A stretch of 6,770 nt of DNA, taken from assembly GCA_904502075.1 (NCBI GenBank), contig CAJGDL010000092.1:1-6770 (forward strand), given 5' to 3'. The notes under the pieces are model-generated. The model saw nothing but the letters and a program-made list of their open reading frames with translations. It was not told the DNA's origin and searched no databases. Each line of letters opens with the position of its first letter. The first letter of the stretch is position 1. Made by a program: the position numbers and the translations under genes. Positions 1-5,194 of this stretch are shown here, in pieces. Source of the stretch: an uncultured Alistipes sp. (GTDB lineage Bacteria > Bacteroidota > Bacteroidia > Bacteroidales > Rikenellaceae).

Positions 1-1
1 G

Positions 2-61
2 GGGCTCTACTTCATCAACGACCCCGACGACTATTGGATCGAAATTTTACCGGTAAAATAG
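2..61 (+). CDS. C-terminal end of a glyoxalase-fold (VOC family) protein, probably lactoylglutathione lyase-like (partial)
   Basis: Only the last 19 codons and a TAG stop lie in the window. The peptide runs GLYFINDPDDYWIEILPVK. The F-I-x-D-P-D-x-Y-x-I-E-I pattern is the hallmark C-terminal strand of glyoxalase I and related VOC enzymes, in which the Glu of the IEI segment is a metal ligand. The usual Gly after DPD is Asp here, a tolerated change. Glyoxalase I isomerises the hemithioacetal of methylglyoxal, but with so little sequence the exact substrate cannot be set. The gene ends 6 nt before the next start, so it probably shares a transcript with the TsaC-like gene. Confidence 0.7.
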   Translation, partial: GLYFINDPDDYWIEILPVK

Positions 62-67
62 GCAACC

Positions 68-628
68 ATGGAGAAAGAGATCACCAAATGTATTGAAGTA
101 TTGCGCGCCGGAGGCATCATCCTCTACCCCACCGACACGGTGTGGGGGTTGGGTTGCGATGCCACGAACCCGGAGGCCGTGGAGAAAATCTACACCCTGA
201 AGCGCAGCGAAAACAAGAAATCGATGCTCGTTTTATGCGACTCGTGCGACCGCGTGGTCCGCTATGTGAACAAGGCCCCGGGCATCGCCTTCGAGGTGGC
301 CGAACTCACCACCACCCCCCTCACGCTGATCCTGCCCGGAGCGGTGGGGCTGGCCGAGAACCTGATTCCCGAGGAGCGCACCCTGGGGGTTCGCATTCCT
401 AACCACGAATTTTGCCAGAAGTTGCTGCGTAAATTCCAGAAGCCGATCGTTTCGACCTCGGCCAACCTCTCGGGAGAGGCCACTCCGAAGCGACTCAACG
501 AGGTGAGCCGTGAGATCATCGAGGGGGTGGATCATGTGGTCAATCCCCGCTTCGAGGGGAAGCCCACACGCAAACCCTCGGGCATCATCTCCTTCAACGA
601 GCAGGGCGAATTTACGATCATCCGATAA
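68..628 (+). CDS. tsaC: L-threonylcarbamoyladenylate synthase (TsaC/YrdC short form)
   Basis: A 186-residue single-domain YrdC-fold protein. The family makes threonylcarbamoyl-AMP from threonine, bicarbonate and ATP in the cytoplasm; the TsaD complex then transfers it to A37 of ANN-decoding tRNAs (t6A). Visible signatures are PTDTVWGLGCDA (residues 21-32), the basic KRSENKKSM segment (45-53) that matches the nucleotide and carbonate-binding KxR/K region, STSANLSGE (129-137) and RKPSGIISF (168-176). The length fits the short TsaC form and lacks the extra Sua5 domain of the ~340-residue type. The start at 68 follows the upstream stop by 6 nt and gives the usual N-terminus about 20 residues before PTDT. 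It probably belongs to an operon with the VOC gene and the thioesterase. No Shine-Dalgarno is seen, as is usual in Bacteroidota. Confidence 0.95.
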   Translation: MEKEITKCIEVLRAGGIILYPTDTVWGLGCDATNPEAVEKIYTLKRSENKKSMLVLCDSCDRVVRYVNKAPGIAFEVAELTTTPLTLILPGAVGLAENLIPEERTLGVRIPNHEFCQKLLRKFQKPIVSTSANLSGEATPKRLNEVSREIIEGVDHVVNPRFEGKPTRKPSGIISFNEQGEFTIIR

Positions 629-648
629 CCGAACACCAAAGAACAAAT

Positions 649-1056
649 ATGGTTATACTCGACACCCCCGTACAGAAACGCTTTTCGGATGTGGATTCGT
701 TTCTGCATGTCAACAACGTCTCGCAACAGATGTACCTCGACCTCGGGAAGATGGAGTTCTACAAGCAGGTGTTGGAGATCGACACCCCCGAGAAGATCCG
801 TCGCATCATCACCGCCTCGACCCACACCGACTACAAGGGGCAGATCCGCATGGAGGATGATATCTTTGTACGCACGACGATCGACAAGGTGGGAACCACC
901 TCGATGCAGTTCCTGCAACAGCTCATCTGCCGCCTGCCCGACGGGCGCGAGGAGGTGCGCACCGAGAGCCGCTCGGTGATGGTGGTCTTCGACTTCCAGA
1001 AGCAGGAGAAGGCCCCCGTACCCGACGCATGGCGCAAGCTGTTGCTCGGCGAATAG
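649..1056 (+). CDS. Acyl-CoA thioesterase, 4HBT/YbgC-like hot-dog fold
   Basis: A 135-residue protein with the single hot-dog domain of 4-hydroxybenzoyl-CoA thioesterase-like enzymes, which hydrolyse acyl-CoA or acyl-ACP thioesters in the cytoplasm. The N-terminal motif RFSDVDSFLHVNN (residues 11-23) matches the family pattern R-F-x-D-x-D-x-x-x-H-V-N-N that carries the catalytic Asp (D14/D16 region). It is followed by the long central helix (QMYLDLGKMEFY, 27-38) and a TDYKGQI strand (60-66). The Gly normally before H-V-N-N is Leu. The physiological acyl group cannot be inferred. The start lies 20 nt after the tsaC stop, so co-transcription is likely. The following 130-nt spacer shows no clear terminator. 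Confidence 0.88.
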   Translation: MVILDTPVQKRFSDVDSFLHVNNVSQQMYLDLGKMEFYKQVLEIDTPEKIRRIITASTHTDYKGQIRMEDDIFVRTTIDKVGTTSMQFLQQLICRLPDGREEVRTESRSVMVVFDFQKQEKAPVPDAWRKLLLGE

Positions 1057-1087
1057 GAGAGGGGGTTCGAGATTTTACAGTAAATTC

Positions 1088-1104
1088 TTTGCATTTTTTT
1101 GCAT
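1088..1104 (+). promoter_or_regulatory. Paired TTTGCAT direct repeat, candidate activator site
   Basis: TTTGCAT occurs at 1088-1094 and again at 1098-1104, a 10-bp step that places both on one face of the helix. Each copy contains the self-complementary TGCA, so the pair also reads as TGCA-N6-TGCA. The site lies about 50-65 bp upstream of the -24 element of the sigma-54 promoter. Sigma-54 promoters need an upstream-bound AAA+ activator, so this is a reasonable candidate, but the region is AT-rich and chance is possible. Confidence 0.25.
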
Positions 1105-1116
1105 CCGCAGTAATTT

Positions 1117-1137
1117 TGAATTCTGAATTCTGAATTT
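1117..1137. repeat. Three-unit heptamer array (TGAATTC type)
   Basis: Three head-to-tail 7-bp units TGAATTC, TGAATTC, TGAATTT run in exact register, preceded by a degenerate unit at 1110-1116. The array ends 16 bp before the -24 element of the sigma-54 promoter. A longer array built on the same unit occurs in the spacer at 3626-3667. The function is unknown. Confidence 0.7.
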
Positions 1138-1152
1138 TCAAAACCCCAAACC

Positions 1153-1168
1153 TGGCACGTCCTTTGCT
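1153..1168 (+). promoter_or_regulatory. Sigma-54 (RpoN) promoter, -24/-12 type
   Basis: The sequence TGGCACG-TCCT-TTGCT, preceded by a pyrimidine, matches the RpoN consensus YTGGCACG-N4-TTGCW at every defined base. The GG doublet (1154-1155) and GC doublet (1166-1167) are separated by exactly 10 bp. Counting the C at 1167 as -12 puts the start of transcription near 1179. It lies in the only spacer before the DUF1893-TonB receptor pair, pointing at it. No TAnnTTTG housekeeping element was seen in this spacer, so the pair may depend on RpoN and an activator of the NtrC type. Confidence 0.82.
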
Positions 1169-1186
1169 AAACCCTACGCCCGAAAG

Positions 1187-1630
1187 ATGAATACCCAATC
1201 CCACGCAAAGCACCCATCGGAGAAGATGGAATCGCTCATCGGACAGCTTCGCAAGGAGCAGGTCTCGTGTGTGATCTATGCGCAGGGCTCGACTCGAATG
1301 TTTCGGGAACGGGGGGTAAAGGATCTGTTTCGGTTACTCAAAGAGGAGCCCGAGTGGCTTCGGGGAGCCCTGGTTGCCGATAAGGTGGTGGGCAAAGGGG
1401 CTGCCGCACTGATGGTGCTGGGCGGTGTCGAAGAGCTCTACTCCGAGGTAATCAGTCGCCCGGCCCTCGAACTCTTGGAACGCCACCAGGTAAGAGTCAG
1501 TTTTACCACCCTGGTGGAACAGATCTCCAACCGCACCCAAACAGGCCCCTGTCCGATCGAGAGTCGCTGCTCCGGCTGCCAAACCCCCGAGGCGTGTCTG
1601 CGTAAAATTGAGGAGTTCATCTTGTCATAG
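1187..1630 (+). CDS. DUF1893 family protein (cytidine deaminase-like fold) with C-terminal four-Cys cluster
   Basis: A 147-residue, probably cytoplasmic protein. Residues 61-91 (ALVADKVVGKGAAALM, GGVEELYSEVIS) carry the family's typical A-x-V-A-D-K-V-V-G-K-x-A-A core. DUF1893 members adopt a cytidine deaminase-like fold, but no reaction is established for them to my knowledge. The C-terminus adds Cys122-x5-Cys128-x2-Cys131-x5-Cys137, spaced like a Zn or Fe-S site; Cys28 is the only other cysteine. The start is uncertain. The predicted sigma-54 transcript begins near 1179, leaving only ~8 nt before the ATG at 1187. The in-frame ATG at 1226 (Met14, just before the ESLIGQL helix) would give a ~47-nt leader and a 134-residue protein. 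The stop lies 27 nt before the TonB receptor start, so the two probably form an operon. Confidence 0.82.
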   Translation: MNTQSHAKHPSEKMESLIGQLRKEQVSCVIYAQGSTRMFRERGVKDLFRLLKEEPEWLRGALVADKVVGKGAAALMVLGGVEELYSEVISRPALELLERHQVRVSFTTLVEQISNRTQTGPCPIESRCSGCQTPEACLRKIEEFILS

Positions 1631-1657
1631 AGTTGAACTCCTTAAATTTTATACACA

Positions 1658-3568
1658 ATGCAGAAAAGACCCCTTCGTTGTCCGCGCAACCTCCTCTCGG
1701 CTCTTTTGAGCCTCCTCTTCGTAGGCCCTGTCGCAGCCCGAACAGAGATCGACAGCCTCAAATTCGGTCCCACATTATCCATCGAAAAGGTCGTAGTTAC
1801 CACCTCACGCCACGCCTCCGATCCGCGCCTTGCCACCCTCTCGCCCACCCTTGTCAATCGACAAAAGATCGATCAAAGCCTGCGCCCTTCGCTTCTTCCC
1901 ACTCTTACAGAACAGGTACCGGGACTCTTCACCACGGCACGCGGCATGATGGGCTATGGGGTTTCGACGGGTGCCGCCGGCGGAATGTCAGTGCGCGGAA
2001 TTGGAGGAGCCCCCACCACCGGAGTCTTGGTGGTCATCGACGGACAGCCCCAATATTCGGGGTTGATGGGCCATCCGATTGCCGACGGCTACCAAAGCCA
2101 CAGTGCCGAGCAAGTCGAAGTGGTACGCGGCCCCGCCTCGGTACTCTACGGCTCGAATGCCATGGGGGGCGTAATCCACATCGCCACAACACGCCGCCAC
2201 ACCGAAGGTGGAAGCCTCCACCTGCGCGCCGGATACGGCTCCTACAACACCTTGGAGAGTGCCCTGCGCGGAGAGCTGCGCAAGGGGCGTTTTACCCTCG
2301 CCCTGAGCGGCCTCTACAACACCTCGGAGGGACACCGCCCCAATATGGATTTCGAGCAATATGGAGGGACGCTGAACCTCGGATACGCCCTGACGCAGAC
2401 CTGGAAGATCGCCCTCTCGGGGGAGATTTTTCACTTCAATGCCTCGAATCCGGGAACCGTCAGCGCCCCGCTGATCGACAACGACTCACGCATCACGCGC
2501 GGCCGCACAGCCCTTTCGTTGAGCCACCGCTACGCGAAGATCTCGGGAAACCTTACCCTCTTCTGCAACCTCGGCAAGCACCGGATCAACGACGGCTACC
2601 ACCTCGGGGAGGAGCCCCTCGACTACCGTTTCCGCTCGAAAGATCAACTGTGGGGAGCATCCCTCTACGAAACCTGGCAGATTGCCCCGCAGAGCCGCCT
2701 CACGATCGGGGCCGATCTCTTCGGTTTTGGGGGCGAGGCCTGGAACCACTTTCCGGGCGACAACCACAACGAACCGATCACCGACAAAACCGCCTACGAG
2801 AGCGCCGTTTATGCCGATTGGCAACAGGCCCTTACGCGTTGGCTCGATCTCAACTTCGGACTACGCCTCGACCACCACTCCCATGCCGGCACGGAGTGGA
2901 TCCCCGCCCTTTCGCTGACAAGCCAATTGGGCCACGGGAGCCAACTCCGAGCCTCCCTCTCGAAGGGTTTTCGCTTCCCCACCCTGCGCGAAATGTACCT
3001 CTTTCCGCCCCAAAATCCCGACCTGAAGGCCGAGCGATTGTGGAACTACGAAGTGGCCTTCTCGCATCGGATCCAACGTCTCCGCTATGGGGTGAACCTC
3101 TTCTACATCGACGGAAAAAATAAGATCCAGACCCTGTTGGTCAATGGCCGCCCGCATAATGAGAACACGGGCAAAATCGAAAATTGGGGCGTGGAGGGGG
3201 AGTTCTCGCTCTCGATCGGCCGCGCATGGAGCCTCGGGGCCAATTACAGTTTTCTCCACATGCGCTACCCCGTATTGGCCGCCCCCGAACATAAACTCTA
3301 CGGCTCGGTGGCCTTCTCACGAGGTCGCTGGAACCTCGAAACCGGAGTGCAGTATGTGGCGGGGCTCTACACCGAACTCGCCACGGCCAAAAGCGATGCC
3401 ACCAAGGAGGATTTTCTACTCTGGAACCTGCGTGGCTCGTTTCGGGTGATGAAGATCCTGAGCCTTTGGGTCCGGGGCGAAAATTTACTCGGAGCAAAAT
3501 ACGAACTGAACGCGGGCTTTCCAATGCCCGGAGCGACGGTGATGGCCGGCGTGGAGATCGGCTTCTGA
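1658..3568 (+). CDS. TonB-dependent outer-membrane receptor, BtuB-like
   Basis: A 636-residue receptor of the energy-coupled outer-membrane transporter family. Residues 1-28 are a signal peptide: basic start KRPLRCPR, hydrophobic LLSALLSLLFVGPVA, likely cut after PVAA. A TonB-box-like EKVVVTTS follows at 43-50. The plug domain spans about 60-180, with S-V-R-G-I-G (111-116), V-V-I-D-G-Q (125-130) and VVRGPASVLYGSNAMGGVI (155-173). The rest alternates aromatic-rich strands of a 22-strand barrel, with a TonB-receptor C-terminal region (GENLLGAKY) and a terminal Phe. It lacks the carboxypeptidase-like N-terminal domain of SusC proteins, so a small ligand such as a cobamide, metal chelate or siderophore is likelier than a glycan. 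The substrate is not identifiable. Candidate extracellular loops are His-rich (HFPGDNHNE, DHHSH), which may hint at a metal or heme, weakly. It probably shares the sigma-54 transcript with the DUF1893 gene. Confidence 0.93.
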   Translation: MQKRPLRCPRNLLSALLSLLFVGPVAARTEIDSLKFGPTLSIEKVVVTTSRHASDPRLATLSPTLVNRQKIDQSLRPSLLPTLTEQVPGLFTTARGMMGYGVSTGAAGGMSVRGIGGAPTTGVLVVIDGQPQYSGLMGHPIADGYQSHSAEQVEVVRGPASVLYGSNAMGGVIHIATTRRHTEGGSLHLRAGYGSYNTLESALRGELRKGRFTLALSGLYNTSEGHRPNMDFEQYGGTLNLGYALTQTWKIALSGEIFHFNASNPGTVSAPLIDNDSRITRGRTALSLSHRYAKISGNLTLFCNLGKHRINDGYHLGEEPLDYRFRSKDQLWGASLYETWQIAPQSRLTIGADLFGFGGEAWNHFPGDNHNEPITDKTAYESAVYADWQQALTRWLDLNFGLRLDHHSHAGTEWIPALSLTSQLGHGSQLRASLSKGFRFPTLREMYLFPPQNPDLKAERLWNYEVAFSHRIQRLRYGVNLFYIDGKNKIQTLLVNGRPHNENTGKIENWGVEGEFSLSIGRAWSLGANYSFLHMRYPVLAAPEHKLYGSVAFSRGRWNLETGVQYVAGLYTELATAKSDATKEDFLLWNLRGSFRVMKILSLWVRGENLLGAKYELNAGFPMPGATVMAGVEIGF

Positions 3569-3569
3569 A

Positions 3570-3584
3570 GAGAACCTGGTTCTC
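3570..3584 (+). terminator. Short stem-loop after the TonB receptor gene, weak terminator candidate
   Basis: GAGAAC-CTG-GTTCTC forms a perfect 6-bp stem with a 3-nt loop starting 2 nt after the receptor stop codon. No T-run follows directly; the next T-rich stretch begins about 20 nt later. It may be a weak terminator or an mRNA 3'-end stabiliser. Confidence 0.35.
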
Positions 3585-3625
3585 CAAACAATCGACAATC
3601 AAGCAAATTTAATTTTTATTGGGTC

Positions 3626-3667
3626 TGAATTTTAAATTCTTAATTGTGAATCGTGAATTGTGAATTG
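3626..3667. repeat. Six-unit degenerate heptamer array (TGAATTN type)
   Basis: Six contiguous 7-bp units stay in register: TGAATTT, TAAATTC, TTAATTG, TGAATCG, TGAATTG, TGAATTG. Each differs from TGAATTN by at most one base. The array ends 6 bp before the TATCTTTG promoter element of the DUF362 gene, so it occupies the -33 region and upstream. It matches the unit of the array at 1117-1137. Confidence 0.75.
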
Positions 3668-3673
3668 TTTTCG

Positions 3674-3681
3674 TATCTTTG
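3674..3681 (+). promoter_or_regulatory. Bacteroidota housekeeping promoter -7 element for the DUF362 gene
   Basis: TATCTTTG matches the Bacteroidota primary-sigma -7 consensus TAnnTTTG exactly. The expected -33 position, 19-21 bp upstream, falls inside the heptamer array and has no good TTTG, so the -33 match is weak. Transcription would begin near 3686, about 22 nt before the ATG at 3708. This supports that start over an in-frame ATG at 3660, which lies upstream of the promoter element. Confidence 0.65.
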
Positions 3682-3707
3682 TGGAAAGAACCATTAAAAA
3701 GCCAAGT

Positions 3708-4577
3708 ATGAAAAGCAAGGTATATTTCTCGCGGGAGATCTCGCCCGCGAAGCTCGTGGAGCTCTACGAAGCATTGGGTCGCAAGGCCGAGGGCAATGTG
3801 GCCATCAAGCTCTCCACCGGCGAACCCGGAGGTCATAACTTCCTGCAACCCGCCCTGATCGGCGATTTGGTACGGAAATTGAACGGTACGATCGTCGAGT
3901 GCAACACCGCCTACGGAGGGGGACGTGCCGACACGGAGAGCCACCTCAAAGCTGCGGCCGACCACGGATTCACCGCCATCGCTCCGGTGGAGATCCTCGA
4001 TGCCGAGGGGGAGGCCGAACTCCCCATCGAGGGGGGCAAACACCTGACCTTCGACATCGTGGGCAAGGGCTACCTCAAGTACGACTTCACGGTGGTGCTT
4101 TCGCACTTCAAGGGGCACCAGATGGGAGGCTTCGGGGGTGCGATCAAGAACATCTCGATCGGTATCGCCTCCTCGGCCGGCAAGGCATGGATCCACACCT
4201 GTGGCCGGGCTCGCAAGATCAATTGGCGCGAGTTACCCCCACAGGAGGATTTCCTGGAGGCGATGGCCGAGGCGGCCAAAGCCATCACCGACCACTGCGG
4301 TGAGCGGATCCTCTACATCAATGTGGCCAACCGCCTCTCGGTGGACTGCGACTGCAACGCCAACCCCGAAGAGCCCAAGATGGGCGACATCGGCGTGTTG
4401 GCCTCACTCGACCCTGTGGCCCTGGATCGCGCCTGCACCGACTTGGTGCGCTCGTCCGACGATCCGGGCAAGGAGCACCTGATCAAGCGCATCGACTCGC
4501 GCAAGGGAATGCACACGCTCGATTGGGCCGAAAAACTTGGAATGGGAAGCCAGCAATACGAATTGATTGAAATTTAA
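3708..4577 (+). CDS. DUF362 domain protein lacking a ferredoxin module
   Basis: A 289-residue protein with no signal peptide or membrane segment, probably cytoplasmic. It carries the DUF362 core: VAIKLSTGEPGG (31-42), VECNTAYGGGRADT (63-76), SHFKGHQMGGFGGAIKN (132-148) and DIGVLASLDPVALDRAC (227-243). Many DUF362 proteins include a 2[4Fe-4S] ferredoxin domain; here that position holds only VDCDCN (212-217), with few other cysteines (Cys65, 165, 197, 243). The family's reaction is not established. The start at 3708 is set by the TATCTTTG element at 3674-3681; an upstream in-frame ATG at 3660 would add 16 non-family residues and lies ahead of the transcription start. The stop is 24 nt before the S-component gene, suggesting a two-gene operon. 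A redox or cofactor-linked role is possible but unproven. Confidence 0.88.
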   Translation: MKSKVYFSREISPAKLVELYEALGRKAEGNVAIKLSTGEPGGHNFLQPALIGDLVRKLNGTIVECNTAYGGGRADTESHLKAAADHGFTAIAPVEILDAEGEAELPIEGGKHLTFDIVGKGYLKYDFTVVLSHFKGHQMGGFGGAIKNISIGIASSAGKAWIHTCGRARKINWRELPPQEDFLEAMAEAAKAITDHCGERILYINVANRLSVDCDCNANPEEPKMGDIGVLASLDPVALDRACTDLVRSSDDPGKEHLIKRIDSRKGMHTLDWAEKLGMGSQQYELIEI

Positions 4578-4601
4578 TCCTGTTGAACTAATTTACGATC
4601 T

Positions 4602-5114
4602 ATGAAAACAGCGACACTGAAACTCTATTCGCTTGGCTATGCCGAACTGCGCACCTGGCTGATCGCCGGGGCCTTCATCTTGGGCAACATCCTGCTCCCG
4701 CAACTCGCCCACCTATTGCCACAAGGAGGCGTTACCTGGCTTCCGATCTACCTCTTCACGCTGGTGGCCGCCTACAAGTATGGGTGGAAAGCGGGACTGC
4801 TGACGGCACTCCTCTCCCCCACCTTGAACCACCTGCTCTTCGGCATGCCCGCCTCGGCCATGCTCCCGGCCATCCTCATCAAATCGACCCTGCTGGTGCT
4901 CTTGGCCTCCTACGCTGCCCACCGCACGGGCAAGGCCTCGCTAGTGAGCCTGACGGTCGTCGTCTTGGGCTATCAACTCTTGGGATCGCTTGCCGAGTGG
5001 GCCCTTGTCGGCCACTTTGCCACGGCGATGCAGGACTTCCGCCTGGGTCTTCCGGGCATGATGCTCCAAATCTTCGGCGGCTGGTGGATCCTGAACCGTC
5101 TGCTGCGCAAGTAG
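4602..5114 (+). CDS. ECF transporter S component-like integral membrane protein
   Basis: A 170-residue hydrophobic protein with about six predicted membrane helices (roughly 18-38, 43-58, 63-80, 85-106, 113-135, 147-167). This is the size and topology of substrate-binding S components of energy-coupling-factor vitamin and metal transporters. The segment from YKYGWKAGLLTALLSP (58-73) through NHLLFGMPASAMLP (76-89) resembles S-component loops that form the ligand site. An S component normally captures its ligand and docks on a shared EcfA-EcfA'-EcfT module; none of those genes is in the window, so it would rely on a module encoded elsewhere or act alone. It lies 24 nt after the DUF362 gene, and a strong stem-loop follows. 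The substrate is unknown. An unrelated small membrane protein is the main alternative. Confidence 0.75.
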   Translation: MKTATLKLYSLGYAELRTWLIAGAFILGNILLPQLAHLLPQGGVTWLPIYLFTLVAAYKYGWKAGLLTALLSPTLNHLLFGMPASAMLPAILIKSTLLVLLASYAAHRTGKASLVSLTVVVLGYQLLGSLAEWALVGHFATAMQDFRLGLPGMMLQIFGGWWILNRLLRK

Positions 5115-5136
5115 TCTTTGAACAAAACAAGAAGAG

Positions 5137-5169
5137 CGAGGTTGTCTGATATCCGTTCAGACAGCCTCG
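5137..5169. terminator. Bidirectional terminator between convergent genes
   Basis: CGAGGTTGTCTGA pairs with TCAGACAGCCTCG around the 7-nt loop TATCCGT, giving a 13-bp stem with one G-T mismatch that is a G-U wobble in the rightward RNA. It lies 22 nt after the membrane protein stop and 25 nt from the queA stop. On the plus strand the tail is TTCTCATTG, and on the minus strand CTCTTCTTGTTTTG, so both are U-rich enough to terminate each converging transcript. Confidence 0.85.
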
Positions 5170-5194
5170 TTCTCATTGCTCCCACGGCCCGCGA

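Noticed and set aside
861..868. TATCTTTG inside the thioesterase gene, matching the -7 promoter consensus
   Set aside because: It encodes the D-I-F-V segment of the protein, and no TTG/TTTG lies 19-21 bp upstream. It is likely a chance match.
1057..1186. A cobalamin riboswitch ahead of the BtuB-like receptor operon
   Set aside because: The predicted sigma-54 transcript has a leader of at most about 47 nt, too short, and no B12-box-like sequence was seen in the spacer.
1633..3123. A 496-residue open frame in another plus-strand frame overlapping the TonB receptor gene
   Set aside because: The product is Arg/Pro/His-rich with no domain, typical of an off-frame reading of GC-rich DNA. The receptor frame has signal peptide, TonB box, plug and barrel signatures throughout.
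3604..3611. Minus-strand TAAATTTG in the spacer after the receptor gene
   Set aside because: No -33 element is present at the right distance, and it would only drive antisense RNA into the receptor gene.
3609..4196. A 195-residue minus-strand open frame antisense to the DUF362 gene
   Set aside because: It reads through the heptamer array and the promoter into the complement of conserved DUF362 motifs, with no protein signature of its own.
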